In this document: positions 7,242 to 16,309 of the stretch, piece after piece
Layout: every line of letters starts with the position of its first letter
Numbering within the stretch: position 1 is the stretch's first letter
NCBI GenBank assembly: GCA_018242065.1
Contig: JAFECQ010000006.1
Coordinates: 1-64,000 of the forward strand
Direction of reading: 5' to 3'
DNA from: Pseudomonadota bacterium
Lineage (GTDB): Bacteria > Pseudomonadota > Alphaproteobacteria > UBA9655
Length of the DNA: 64,000 nucleotides
The notes under the pieces: generated by a model
Told to the model about the DNA's origin: nothing
Database searches by the model: none
What the model saw: the letters and a program-made list of their open reading frames with translations, nothing else
Made by a program: the position numbers and the translations under genes

Positions 7242-9749
7242 ATGAAATCAATTGCTGTTTTATATTTAGCACGTGCTGCCGAAGGACTCGAGAGGTTCGA
7301 AAAATTTGCAGAATCATATCGTAAATATGAAGCAGGACAAGCCCATGACCTCATCATCATTTATAAGGGTGATTTTACAAAAGATGAAAAAGAAAAAACA
7401 AAGGAAATTTTCAGAGAGATTCCTCATATATCATTCTCGATTCAAGACGAAGGATTTGATATTCACTCCTATTTGCATGTAGCAGAGCACATTAAATACA
7501 AATATATTTGTTTGTTTAATACCTTTACAGAAATAGTATCTCCAAATTGGCTCAAAAAACTTTATGTTCATTTGAATAAGCCAAATGTTGGTATGGTTGG
7601 TGTTACTGCCTCTTACGAGAGCATCTTTAGTTCGCAAAAAATCTTGAACCATGTTTTATGGCTATTTTTTAAGAAAGGAATTTGGCCAAATAAAGAGCTA
7701 ACACGTCAATTCCGGTGGATTCTTTGTATTAGTCTTAAGATTCCTAAACGAGGACATAACCTTAATTTAAACGTTCTGAGAATAATAATATTATTGAGGC
7801 ACTTAATCTTCAGGATTCATAATATCTGGCGGATGCTTACCTCTAATCATAACTTTATTGAAAGATTTGTAACCTGGGTTAGGTCTATTAAGATGGATAA
7901 ATGGAGATTTTCTATCTTTTTACCATTCCAAAAGTATGATCATCCGAGTTTAACAGCAGCTTTCGAAGAAACTTGGAACATATTGAAAAATGATGGAAAT
8001 CTCTTGAGCTATGTAAAAAATTTTCCTCCTTTTCCAAATCCTCATATTCGAAGCAACGGGTTCATGCTTTCGCGGGAATTTTTATTAGAATTTAATGGAT
8101 TAGAAAAAACAAAAATTGCTTGTTGTGAGTTTGAAAGCGGTTGGAACGGAATAACGAATCGTATTTTAAAAAAGGGCCTTTCTATTTTGCTTGTAGGAGC
8201 TGACGGAATTGCTTATTCTCCAGAAGAGTGGCCAAAAAGTCAGACTTTCCGTTTGGGAAAGCAACAGAATTTGATTGCAACAGATAATCAAATTTCTAAC
8301 TATACGTTCTATTCTCAGCCAGAACGCGATCTTCATACTTATTTAGCTTGGGGCGACTATCTTGGGCACTCACTTCAAACAATAGTTCGTTTAGGTCACA
8401 AGCTTAATAAGAGAGAATGCCTTAGAAACTCCATAAATATTCCAAAAGTTAGCGTGGTTATACCTACTCATAATCGTCTTCGCCTTCTTAAGGATGCGAT
8501 ATATTCTGTGCTACAGCAATCTCACCCAGACTGGGAATTGATCATATTTGATAATGGTTCTCAGGAACCCATAAAAGAATATATAGAATCCCTGAGTGAC
8601 AACAGAATCCGGCTTGAAAGATCAGAAAAATTTTTATCTGTTACAGATAGTTGGAACCAAGCAATTGATTATGCAACTGGTGATTATATAATTTTCCTTG
8701 GTGATGATGATGGTCTAGCACCAAGTTATTTTGAGAAAGTCCATAAGTTAATAAACGACTTTAGCGAGCCTGATTTTATTTATTCCGGACTGTATGTATT
8801 TATGCATCCTGGAGTCCATCCCCTTTACCTTGAAGGTTCTCTAGAAATAGTGAAAAATGGATTTTTCTTCCGAGGAAAAAATCATCCTTGTTTGCTAAGT
8901 AAAAATGAAGCACGTAAAGCCTGGGAAGGTTCGATTAACTTTCAACGAAATTTTACTTATAATATGCAAGCATTTACATTCAAGCGTTCATTTTTAGAAA
9001 AAATTAGAAATGAAGGAAAAATATTTCATTCTCCCTTTCCAGACTATTACTTAGCTAATGTTGCAATGGCGAAAGGAGAACGTATTGTAATCAGCCCAGA
9101 AGCACTAGCAATTCAAGGGATATCGACTGAATCTTTTGGCTATACATTATTTAATGGCTTAGAACAGAGAGGATCTGAACTTTTAAACACAAATTTTAAT
9201 AATGATCTTGTATTTAAGGAATATGAAAAAAAATTGATTCCTGGAGAGCTTTACCAAGCTAAATATATTATAACAATGGGCCACGTTGCAAAAAAAATCC
9301 CTCAAAATATTAATACAGCCTATGGAATCAATCGATATCGTCGTCATCAAATATTTTTTAATATTTCTGAAAATCATATGGGTTGGTTATGGAAGACTGA
9401 TGGAGGACGCAGACTATGGAGATCTCTTACGACGCGAGAAAAAATTTGGACAGCTTCTATGACCTTAGTATACTTTCAAATTTGTTATTTGACCTCTATG
9501 AAACTCTTCAAGAGTATAAGATTGCCTTTACCAGAACGATATCAAAGAATTTCGAGAATTAAATCATTTGAAAATATTGAAAAGCAATCTAAAAGCATGA
9601 TTTCTCTAGGTGAAGTGTGTATGAAGATAGCTTTAAAGATCATGAGATCACGTGTTTCTAATACTAAATTTCAGGAAATCAAGTGTCGTATCTCTACAGG
9701 CACATTTTCAGTTCTTCCAGAAGTTTTCGAGAGACTTAAGAATACCTAA
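7242..9749 (+). CDS. large two-part glycosyltransferase with C-terminal GT2 domain
   Basis: 835 residues. The part from about residue 400 is a clear GT2 domain: VSVVIPTHNRLRLLKDAIYS, ELIIFDNGSQEP, then DYIIFLGDDDGLAPSYF with the DxD-like site. The first 400 residues (starting MKSIAVLYLARAAEG) carry features of a second, divergent GT-like module, for example ICLFNTFTEIVSPNWLKKLY and FPNPHIRSNGFMLSREFLLEF, but I do not recognise the family with confidence. The last 200 residues are unassigned. It stands alone after a 141-bp gap and ends the polysaccharide island. It may add one or two sugars to the rhamnose polymer. Confidence 0.7.
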   Translation: MKSIAVLYLARAAEGLERFEKFAESYRKYEAGQAHDLIIIYKGDFTKDEKEKTKEIFREIPHISFSIQDEGFDIHSYLHVAEHIKYKYICLFNTFTEIVSPNWLKKLYVHLNKPNVGMVGVTASYESIFSSQKILNHVLWLFFKKGIWPNKELTRQFRWILCISLKIPKRGHNLNLNVLRIIILLRHLIFRIHNIWRMLTSNHNFIERFVTWVRSIKMDKWRFSIFLPFQKYDHPSLTAAFEETWNILKNDGNLLSYVKNFPPFPNPHIRSNGFMLSREFLLEFNGLEKTKIACCEFESGWNGITNRILKKGLSILLVGADGIAYSPEEWPKSQTFRLGKQQNLIATDNQISNYTFYSQPERDLHTYLAWGDYLGHSLQTIVRLGHKLNKRECLRNSINIPKVSVVIPTHNRLRLLKDAIYSVLQQSHPDWELIIFDNGSQEPIKEYIESLSDNRIRLERSEKFLSVTDSWNQAIDYATGDYIIFLGDDDGLAPSYFEKVHKLINDFSEPDFIYSGLYVFMHPGVHPLYLEGSLEIVKNGFFFRGKNHPCLLSKNEARKAWEGSINFQRNFTYNMQAFTFKRSFLEKIRNEGKIFHSPFPDYYLANVAMAKGERIVISPEALAIQGISTESFGYTLFNGLEQRGSELLNTNFNNDLVFKEYEKKLIPGELYQAKYIITMGHVAKKIPQNINTAYGINRYRRHQIFFNISENHMGWLWKTDGGRRLWRSLTTREKIWTASMTLVYFQICYLTSMKLFKSIRLPLPERYQRISRIKSFENIEKQSKSMISLGEVCMKIALKIMRSRVSNTKFQEIKCRISTGTFSVLPEVFERLKNT

Positions 9750-9790
9750 AAAGGTGAGCATCTCGATTAAATAAATTTTATGGAAGTAAG

Positions 9791-9807
9791 AACAACACTT
9801 CGTTGTT
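9791..9807. terminator. weak hairpin between convergent genes
   Basis: Inverted repeat AACAAC - 5-base loop - GTTGTT in the 140-bp gap between the convergent glycosyltransferase and parB. The stem is short and AT-rich and no clear U-run follows on either strand, so a terminator role is only possible. Nothing else is seen in the gap. Confidence 0.2.
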
Positions 9808-9889
9808 TGAATCTAGAAACAAGCATTAAATTACGACGATTTTATTTATAACTCATTTCAGCTTAAAGTTTAGATTTCAATGTTGTTCT

Positions 9890-10756
9890 TTAACAGATCA
9901 TATTCAATTTTTGTAAAATTAAATCGAGTTCAGCTGGATTATCAAAAGGAATAATAATTTTTCCACCCTGTCCCTTAAGAATTAACTCAATAGATGTTCC
10001 CAAAAGGGTTGAAAGATGTTGACATAGGATTTCCTTTTCGGGATCAACGTGCTGGTATGTAGACACACGGTTTTTCGAATCAAGCTTTTGCTTTGCAAGA
10101 CTCTCAGCTTGACGAACACTCAAGTCTTTTTGAATGATTAACTCAGCAAGCAATTCTGGGTTCTCAGCATTAACAATGGCTCGACCATGCCCTGCCGTAA
10201 GCTTTCCTTCATTTATATAATCTTGAACCTTTTTAGGTAGTGTTAAGAGTCGCAATATATTAGCGATGTGGCTACGGCTTTTACCTAAGATACGCGCTAA
10301 AGATTCTTGTGTATGGCCGAATTCTTCTGCCAATCTACGGTATCCGTCTGCCTCTTCAATTGGATTCAAATCCTGTCGTTGAATGTTTTCTAAAAGACCA
10401 ACTTCTAGCGTTTCGATGTCAGAAAGTTCTTTGATGAGAATAGGAATTTGCTGAAGACCAGCTTGTTGAGCTGCACGCCATCTGCGCTCTCCAGCAATAA
10501 TTTCGTATTTTCCTTTCTCTTCAGGATGAGATCTAACTAAAATAGGTTGCAAAACACCTTTTTCACGAATAGAAGCGGATAGTGCCTCAAGCTCTTCATG
10601 TGGAAAAAATTGACGTGGTTGATGAACTCCCGGCACAATCATATCAAGAGGCAGAACGATAGGCAAAGATGGAGTTGTATCTACTTCTTGAGAAGCTTCC
10701 AAAAGCGATGAAAGTCCTCGACCTAAAACTTGTTTTCTAACTTCATGAGTGCTCAT
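9890..10756 (-). CDS. parB: chromosome partitioning protein ParB
   Basis: 288 residues. The N-terminal CTPase/ParB fold has GERRWRA (89-95) and the downstream box ENIQRQDLNPIEEA (124-137). A helix-turn-helix follows (149-171: TQESLARILGKSRSHIANIL) and reads parS. The C-terminal 60 residues are the dimerisation part. LGRGLSSLL near the N-terminus is the ParA-contact peptide. It is the last gene of the rho-rsmG-parA-parB run and overlaps parA by ATGA. Two perfect parS sites lie 1-1.4 kb upstream inside rsmG. Confidence 0.97.
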   Translation of the reverse strand: MSTHEVRKQVLGRGLSSLLEASQEVDTTPSLPIVLPLDMIVPGVHQPRQFFPHEELEALSASIREKGVLQPILVRSHPEEKGKYEIIAGERRWRAAQQAGLQQIPILIKELSDIETLEVGLLENIQRQDLNPIEEADGYRRLAEEFGHTQESLARILGKSRSHIANILRLLTLPKKVQDYINEGKLTAGHGRAIVNAENPELLAELIIQKDLSVRQAESLAKQKLDSKNRVSTYQHVDPEKEILCQHLSTLLGTSIELILKGQGGKIIIPFDNPAELDLILQKLNMIC

Positions 10757-11526
10757 GCGGCTAATTTCCCTTCACGAATTAACATTTCTCTGGCTAATTG
10801 AAGATAGGCTTGAGAGCCTTGGCATTTAAAATCATAAACAACAGCAGGTTTCCCAAAAGAAGGTGCCTCCGCCAAACGAACATTTCGAGGAATATGTGTT
10901 TGATAAACCTTTTCCTTGAGATGGTATCTAACATCATTGGCAACTTGAGAACTCAAACTGCTTCGATTATCAAACATCGTCAAAATAATTCCTTGAAGGT
11001 TTAACCGTGAATTAAAATTCTTTTTAACCTGGCTAATGGTAAAAAGAATTTGGCTGAGTCCTTCTAAAGCATAAAATTCACATTGAAGAGGAACAAGGAC
11101 TTCATCAGCAGCGACAAGAGCATTTAAGGTTAGTAAACCTAAGGAAGGGGGACAATCGATAAAAATATAATCAAAAACATAAATCCCTCTAAGGCATTTT
11201 TCAAGAAGTCTCTCTCTATCATTGAGTCCGACAATTTCAATTTCAGCTCCAGAAAGATGAATGCTTGCTGGCATTAAATACAGATTAGGAATGGAAGTTT
11301 GTTGATATGCATCTTGAAATTTTATATCTCCGATCAAGGCTTCATAACTACCTTTAGCTTTATTTTTATCGACATATCCTAAGCCAGTTGTTGCGTTGCC
11401 TTGTGGATCGAAATCGATAACAAGTATTTTTTTTCCTAAGGTCGAAAAAGCAGTTGCTAAATTTAAGGTGGTGGTTGTTTTCCCAACACCTCCTTTTTGA
11501 TTAACAACGGCTATTATTTTTGTCAT
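10753..11526 (-). CDS. parA: chromosome partitioning ATPase ParA (Soj)
   Basis: 257-residue Walker-type ATPase that moves ParB-parS complexes. The deviant Walker A KGGVGKTTTT is at 11-20, the A' motif DFDPQGNATTG at about 39-48, and Walker B IFIDCPPSLG at 121-130. Its start lies 26 bases inside the end of rsmG, and its stop overlaps parB, so rsmG, parA and parB are probably cotranslated. Length and order fit chromosomal, not plasmid, ParA. Confidence 0.97.
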   Translation of the reverse strand: MTKIIAVVNQKGGVGKTTTTLNLATAFSTLGKKILVIDFDPQGNATTGLGYVDKNKAKGSYEALIGDIKFQDAYQQTSIPNLYLMPASIHLSGAEIEIVGLNDRERLLEKCLRGIYVFDYIFIDCPPSLGLLTLNALVAADEVLVPLQCEFYALEGLSQILFTISQVKKNFNSRLNLQGIILTMFDNRSSLSSQVANDVRYHLKEKVYQTHIPRNVRLAEAPSFGKPAVVYDFKCQGSQAYLQLAREMLIREGKLAA

Positions 11527-12118
11527 CTGCAGTTATCCTCTTAGGATGCGTTAATTTTAAAATTCTTGCTCTAGAATCGGTCAAACTTTCGAAAATTTCA
11601 AGCTCAAATTCCCATTTCTTTTTTGCCTCATTAATTTCAGACTCATATTCTTTCCCTTTCAAAAATAGACAAAATGATTCTGGTTTCATCAAAGGAAGAG
11701 CGTAATTGATAAGAAGAGAAAGAGGTGCTAATCCTCGAGCTGTAATGATATCTCCCTTTAACTTTCCTTCTAAATTTTCAATTCTTTCATTTATAACGAC
11801 CACAGGTATATTTGTTTCACGTGAAACATTTTCCAAAAAAAGACATTTCTTAACATCTGATTCAATGAGAGTGACACTCAAATTGTGACATTGGGAAATA
11901 GCTAAGACAAGACCAGGAAAACCAGCACCACTTCCTAAATCAAGAAGGGATGAATGTACCTGAGGAAGATGAGAGATGAGCTGAAGTGAATCTTTAAAAT
12001 GTCGTTCCCAAAGATGGGGAGTAGTTGATGGAGCCACAAGATTAATCTTTTTTTGCCATTTTTCGAGCAAAGCCTGATAAATCTTCAATTTTTCCATTGT
12101 TTCACGTGAAACAATCAC
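11501..12118 (-). CDS. rsmG: 16S rRNA (guanine-527-N7)-methyltransferase RsmG (GidB)
   Basis: 205 residues. The SAM-binding motif LLDLGSGAGFPGLVLAI is at about 58-74, and the segment WQKKINLVAP...LWERHFKDSL is the family N-terminus. The chosen start is GTG at 12118, six bases after the rho stop. An ATG 21 bases later (12097) is an alternative, but homologues also carry a VSRET stretch at their N-terminus. That stretch and a second VSRET near residue 100 are encoded by the two parS palindromes, so the gene does double duty as the centromere. Confidence 0.95.
   Translation of the reverse strand: MIVSRETMEKLKIYQALLEKWQKKINLVAPSTTPHLWERHFKDSLQLISHLPQVHSSLLDLGSGAGFPGLVLAISQCHNLSVTLIESDVKKCLFLENVSRETNIPVVVINERIENLEGKLKGDIITARGLAPLSLLINYALPLMKPESFCLFLKGKEYESEINEAKKKWEFELEIFESLTDSRARILKLTHPKRITADDKNNSRC
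11813..11828. promoter_or_regulatory. parS site, perfect 16-bp palindrome
   Basis: TGTTTCACGTGAAACA, identical to the bacterial chromosomal parS consensus and a perfect palindrome. It sits inside rsmG, encoding V-S-R-E-T, and 285 bp from a second identical site. It is the expected ParB nucleation site, about 4 kb from the putative oriC. Confidence 0.95.
12098..12113. promoter_or_regulatory. parS site, perfect palindrome (20 bp with flanks)
   Basis: TGTTTCACGTGAAACA again; here the symmetry extends two more bases on each side (12096-12115). It lies at the very start of rsmG, just inside the GTG start codon, and covers the start-proximal codons V-S-R-E-T. ParB binding here could also influence rsmG-parA-parB transcription, which is inference. 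Confidence 0.95.
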
Positions 12119-12123
12119 GGCAA

Positions 12124-13380
12124 TTAAGAGTTCATAGAGTCAAAAAATTCTGCGTTATTCTTAGTATTTCTAAGTTTTTCAAGGAGGAATTCCATCCCAT
12201 CTGTCGTACCCATAGGGATAAGAACACGCCTTAATACCCACATTTTACTAAGAAGATCTTTATCCATTAAAAGCTCTTCTTTACGCGTACCTGACTTGGT
12301 AATATCAATGGCTGGGAAAGTTCGTTTGTCTGATAATTTACGATCCAATACAATTTCAGAGTTTCCAGTACCTTTAAATTCTTCAAATATCACTTCGTCC
12401 ATACGAGAGCCAGTATCAACCAGTGCTGTTGAGATAATTGTTAGAGATCCACCCTCTTCGATATTTCGTGCAGCACCAAAAAAACGTTTAGGTCGTTGAA
12501 GTGCATTTGCATCGACCCCACCTGTTAAAACTTTTCCTGATGAAGGAACAACAGTGTTATATGCGCGTGCTAAACGTGTAATATTATCCAAAAGGATTAC
12601 CACATCATGCTTTAGCTCAACAAGTCTCTTCGCTTTTTCAATCACCATTTCGGCCACTTGAACATGGCGTGATGCTGGCTCATCAAAAGTAGAACTAATG
12701 ACCTCTCCTTTAACGGAACGTGCCATATCTGTAACTTCTTCTGGACGTTCATCGATAAGTAAGACAATTAGTGTAACCTCAGGATGATTTGTTGCAATTG
12801 ATTGCGCAATATTTTGCATCATAACTGTTTTACCTGAGCGAGGAGGCGCCACAATCAAAGCTCTTTGCCCCTTCCCGATAGGTGCAACTAATTCAATAAC
12901 GCGAGGGGTTAGATCTTTGTACGTTGGATCATCATTCTCAAGCTTAATTTTTTCATCGGGATATAGGGGCGTTAAGTTATCAAAATTAAGACGATGCTTA
13001 ATTACTTCAGGCGGTTGGTTGTCAATCGTGTTTACTTTTAACAGGGCAAAGTAACGCTCTCCGTCTTTTGGTGCCCGAATTTCTCCCTCAACCGTATCAC
13101 CCGTTCGTAAGCCAAATTTTCGCACTTGACTGGGAGAAACATAAATATCATCCGGTCCAGGTAGGTAATTAGCCTCTGGAGAACGCAAAAAAGCAAAGCC
13201 ATCTTGCAAAATTTCAACAACACCTCCGCCAAATATAGCTTCGCCTTTTTCGGCCATTGTTTTGAGAATACCAAACATCATGTCTTGCTTACGAAGGGTA
13301 CTTGCGTTTTCAATTCCGAGCTCTTCAGCTAATGAAAGAAGCTCAACGGGCGTTTTTGATTTTAAAGTTTTTAAGTTCAT
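12124..13380 (-). CDS. rho: transcription termination factor Rho
   Basis: 418-residue hexameric RNA helicase, normal length. The N-terminal Rho domain is followed by the RNA-binding cold-shock-like part ([24 protein letters not shown]). Walker A APPRSGKT is at about 178-185, [17 protein letters not shown] is the Walker B region, and [20 protein letters not shown] covers the Q-/R-loops. It begins the rho-rsmG-parA-parB run. In many alphaproteobacteria mnmE and mnmG stand between rho and rsmG; here they are absent. Confidence 0.97.
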   Translation of the reverse strand: MNLKTLKSKTPVELLSLAEELGIENASTLRKQDMMFGILKTMAEKGEAIFGGGVVEILQDGFAFLRSPEANYLPGPDDIYVSPSQVRKFGLRTGDTVEGEIRAPKDGERYFALLKVNTIDNQPPEVIKHRLNFDNLTPLYPDEKIKLENDDPTYKDLTPRVIELVAPIGKGQRALIVAPPRSGKTVMMQNIAQSIATNHPEVTLIVLLIDERPEEVTDMARSVKGEVISSTFDEPASRHVQVAEMVIEKAKRLVELKHDVVILLDNITRLARAYNTVVPSSGKVLTGGVDANALQRPKRFFGAARNIEEGGSLTIISTALVDTGSRMDEVIFEEFKGTGNSEIVLDRKLSDKRTFPAIDITKSGTRKEELLMDKDLLSKMWVLRRVLIPMGTTDGMEFLLEKLRNTKNNAEFFDSMNS

Positions 13381-13510
13381 ATATGTTTCACTGGGATTGT
13401 AATAAAGATAGCTTCATCAATGACAAATATTTTTAGAAAATTCAAGCTTTATTTTACTAAGTTTATAGCTTGATATGAGAGGTAACTTTGAGAGAATCAT
13501 GTACTTCAAA
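13381..13510 (-). promoter_or_regulatory. rho leader / promoter region with inverted repeat
   Basis: 130-bp AT-rich gap upstream of rho. It contains TCAAGCT (13442-13448) and AGCTTGA (13467-13473), a 7-bp inverted repeat with an 18-base spacer. Rho genes are often autoregulated through their leader, so the hairpin could be a leader structure or an end signal for hemJ. No convincing -35/-10 pair can be fixed by eye. Confidence 0.3.
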
Positions 13511-13948
13511 TTAAAAGGGTTTCAAAACGGCCAAAAAAACGATAAAAATAGCAGTAATAAAAGGAATCTCATTGAGGACACTTAATTGTTTTCGTGAGAG
13601 TTTTGGATATTCTCCACGTGCAAATGCCTTTGCAACTTTTGAAAGATATCCATGAAACCCGGCCAAAAAAACCACTAAGATAAGTTTTATGTGGAACCAT
13701 GGAGCTTCCCATGTGTTTGATTCAAAAGCTAAAAGAGTTCCTAATAAGAAAGTTAAAAGAAGAGAAGGAAGCATAATAATTTTTAAAAGTCTTCGTTCCA
13801 TTGTACAGAAAGTAACGTAAGTTTTTGAATTCACTTCAAAATCTAAATGATAAATAAAGAGTCGGGGAAGATACAAAAGTCCAGCCATCCAAGCAATAAC
13901 AGCTAAAAGATGAAGAGCCTTAAGTGTCAAGTAGGTGTTAAAATACAC
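13511..13948 (-). CDS. hemJ: protoporphyrinogen IX oxidase HemJ
   Basis: Membrane enzyme of late haem synthesis. The frame is open from 14023, but that start would overlap hemH by 86 bases. The GTG at 13948 overlaps the hemH stop, has AAGGGA just upstream, and gives a 145-residue protein of normal HemJ length beginning MYFNTYLTLKALHLLAVIAWMAG. Four hydrophobic segments are visible, and the conserved His of KALHLLAVIAWMAGLLYLPRLF is present. It forms an operon with hemE and hemH, so the last steps of haem synthesis apart from coproporphyrinogen oxidase are together. Confidence 0.88.
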   Translation of the reverse strand: MYFNTYLTLKALHLLAVIAWMAGLLYLPRLFIYHLDFEVNSKTYVTFCTMERRLLKIIMLPSLLLTFLLGTLLAFESNTWEAPWFHIKLILVVFLAGFHGYLSKVAKAFARGEYPKLSRKQLSVLNEIPFITAIFIVFLAVLKPF

Positions 13949-14897
13949 AATTTTTCCCTTTGTTTTCACGAACCAGTCGAGCGAGCCCCTTGATAAAGAA
14001 AGGATGAGTTTGAACCGTCTCAACCCGTTGATAGCTAGGACATCCTTTCCTTAATGCAAGATCACGGTATGTCATGTCAAGCTCAACAAGCGTTTCTGAG
14101 TGTTCAGAAACAAAAGAAACAGGAACAACAACAAGTGGTCTTTTCTCACAAGAAGCAGAGATAACCATTTCTTCAGTAGAGGGGCCAATCCACTCTAAAG
14201 GACCAACACGACTTTGATAACATATAACGTAATCAAGAAATGGAAGATTCAAGTTTGCAACAAGATTTTGAATCGTTTCTTCAACTTGCCTCTGATACGG
14301 ATCTCCTGCTTTAATGAGGCGCTTTGGCAACCCGTGGGCTGTAAATAGAACCAGGGGTTTTCCAAATTCTTGTGCCTTTTTATACTGAATAAGTGTTTTT
14401 TCAGTCATTGCCTCAAGAAAACCAAACTCACATGGATATGAATGAATACTCCAAACTGATGCGTTTTCGTTTTTTAATGTTTCTTCCCATACTTTTAATG
14501 CTGACCCTGTTGTCGTTGTAGAATACTGAGGATAAAGAGGAAGAAGAACGATTTCATCAGGCTGATAAGTCTTAATATCCTTAAGTGTATCTTTGACTAA
14601 AGGGGGCGCGTGGCGCATAGAAACAAAAACACGAAACCCATTACCAAGCTCATTTTCCAAAGAGACAGCTTGCTCTATTGTGTTCTTCAAAAGTGGGGAC
14701 CCCCCTCCTAAAAGAGAGTAAATCTCACGAGCTTCTTTTAATCGACGACGTGAGATAAACTTTGCCAACAGATAACGAAATGGATTTGGAAGGGTAATAA
14801 TTGCAGGGTCATAGAAAAGACTGAAAAGAAAGGGGCTTACTTCTTCCAAAGAGGATGGGCCCCCTAAATTTAAAAGGACAACGGCTGTTTTTTTCAT
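13938..14897 (-). CDS. hemH: ferrochelatase
   Basis: Inserts ferrous iron into protoporphyrin IX. The ATG at 14897 is preferred over an upstream start at 14924 because it forms an ATGA overlap with the hemE stop and begins MKKTAVVLLNLGGP, the usual N-terminus; this gives 319 residues. FTAHGLPKRLIKAGDPY contains the metal-binding His, and VPVSFVSEHSETLVELD the conserved Glu/His region. GSPL and YPQYSTTTTGS motifs are present. It acts between HemE and HemJ products in the same operon. Confidence 0.95.
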   Translation of the reverse strand: MKKTAVVLLNLGGPSSLEEVSPFLFSLFYDPAIITLPNPFRYLLAKFISRRRLKEAREIYSLLGGGSPLLKNTIEQAVSLENELGNGFRVFVSMRHAPPLVKDTLKDIKTYQPDEIVLLPLYPQYSTTTTGSALKVWEETLKNENASVWSIHSYPCEFGFLEAMTEKTLIQYKKAQEFGKPLVLFTAHGLPKRLIKAGDPYQRQVEETIQNLVANLNLPFLDYVICYQSRVGPLEWIGPSTEEMVISASCEKRPLVVVPVSFVSEHSETLVELDMTYRDLALRKGCPSYQRVETVQTHPFFIKGLARLVRENKGKNCVF

Positions 14898-15922
14898 CCT
14901 AATGATCTCACCACACGAATACATTCTTCGACATGAGAAAGAGGCGTTTGAGGCAAAATTCCATGGCCTAAGTTAAAAATATAGGGCCGATCCCCCATTT
15001 CCTGATGAATTGATCGAATAGCCTCTTTTAAACCATTTCCACCCGCTACGAGTAACAGTGGATCTAAATTTCCCTGTAATATAAGAGATGAAGAAAGATT
15101 ATTTTGAGCCCATGAAAGAGGAATACTTGAATCAAGACTAACAGCGGAAACACCTGTTTTTACACTATATTCTAAGAGATGAGGACCAATTCCTTTAGGA
15201 AAGCCGATAATAGGAAGATCTGGAAAAACTTTTTTTACTTTTGAAACAAGCTTTTGTGTTGGCTTCAAAATCCACTTTTCAAAATGAGTCGCAGGGCAAA
15301 GCCCTCCCCAAGACTCAAAAATTTGGATAACCTGAACACCCGCTTTAACTTGCTCAATAAGATGATTTGAAATTACCTCAACAAGAAAATCCAAAAGCTC
15401 CAAAAACTGTTGTTCTTGCTGAAAAGCTTGTTGTTTTGCCCCTGCAAAATCACGTGTTCCAGCCCCTTCCAACATATAAAGAGAAAGCGTCCATGGTGCT
15501 CCAGCAAAACCGATTAATGTCTTAGATGTACAAAGAGATGATCTTGTGAGGCGAATTGCCTCATATACAGAAGAAGCTTTTTCAAAAAAGCGATCATAGG
15601 AAAGTATAGTTTGAAATGAGTCAAGAGGAAGTGAAGACAAAACAGGCCCCTTTAAATTTTCGAATGAAACTTTTTGTCCAAGCGCATCCGGAATAACTAA
15701 AATGTCAGAAAATATAATTGCTGCATCAAAGGAAAAGCGCTGAACAGGCTGTAGAGTCACCTCTACTGCAAGTTCAGGAGTGTAACACAAGTCAAGAAAC
15801 GTTTTGCATTTTTCTCGAACCCTCCCATATTCAGGCAAATACCGTCCAGCTTGACGCATAAACCAAATCGGTGGACAGTTTTTACATTTACCTTTTAGAA
15901 AGAGGTCTAAAAGTGTTGTCAT
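14894..15922 (-). CDS. hemE: uroporphyrinogen III decarboxylase
   Basis: 342 residues, normal length. PIWFMRQAGRYLPEYGRVR near the N-terminus and FSDILVIPDALGQ are the two family signatures; FAGAPWTLSLYMLEG and the C-terminal FNLGHGILPQTPLSHV are also diagnostic. It is the first gene of the minus-strand run leaving the putative origin, as hemE is beside oriC in Caulobacter and Rickettsia. Its promoter must lie in the origin gap. Confidence 0.97.
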   Translation of the reverse strand: MTTLLDLFLKGKCKNCPPIWFMRQAGRYLPEYGRVREKCKTFLDLCYTPELAVEVTLQPVQRFSFDAAIIFSDILVIPDALGQKVSFENLKGPVLSSLPLDSFQTILSYDRFFEKASSVYEAIRLTRSSLCTSKTLIGFAGAPWTLSLYMLEGAGTRDFAGAKQQAFQQEQQFLELLDFLVEVISNHLIEQVKAGVQVIQIFESWGGLCPATHFEKWILKPTQKLVSKVKKVFPDLPIIGFPKGIGPHLLEYSVKTGVSAVSLDSSIPLSWAQNNLSSSLILQGNLDPLLLVAGGNGLKEAIRSIHQEMGDRPYIFNLGHGILPQTPLSHVEECIRVVRSLG

Positions 15923-16309
15923 TTCTTTCTCTTTCTACCTTTCTTATAATTTATAAAAGATTGTAGTAGTAGTATATCCACTGAATCATGTGGATTAATT
16001 TTTATTCCTTTTTTATCCACAACTTTTCTTTTTCCACAAGAGGGGTTTTCTAAAAGATTTGTAATATGTGGAAAACATGTAAATGTATTGTATCTTAAAG
16101 GTATATATTTATTTTATCTGTGGATATGATACAGAATAATATTGTAGATTGAGTTCATAGATGAGACTGTTCACATCCGTTCATAATTACGATCACAGAA
16201 GAATCGTTTTTGAATTATTATCGACTTTTCCCAAGAAGCATTTTTTAGAGAGAAGTATCCATTTTTATCCTCAAAGAATTCACAGTTTATCCTTGAATGG
16301 GGTGTTGTT
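15923..16309. other. probable chromosomal replication origin (oriC)
   Basis: 387-bp AT-rich gap between divergent hemE and coaE. One perfect DnaA box TTATCCACA is at 16013-16021. One-mismatch boxes are at 15989-15997 (complement), 16030-16038, 16067-16075 (complement), 16119-16127 (complement) and 16311-16319 (complement, overlapping the coaE start). A two-mismatch box is at 15974-15982. Genes on each side point away from the gap, as expected for replication-codirectional genes. hemE beside the origin is known from Caulobacter and Rickettsia. No dnaA gene is in the window, which is usual for alphaproteobacteria. The promoters of hemE and coaE must also be here. Confidence 0.8.
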
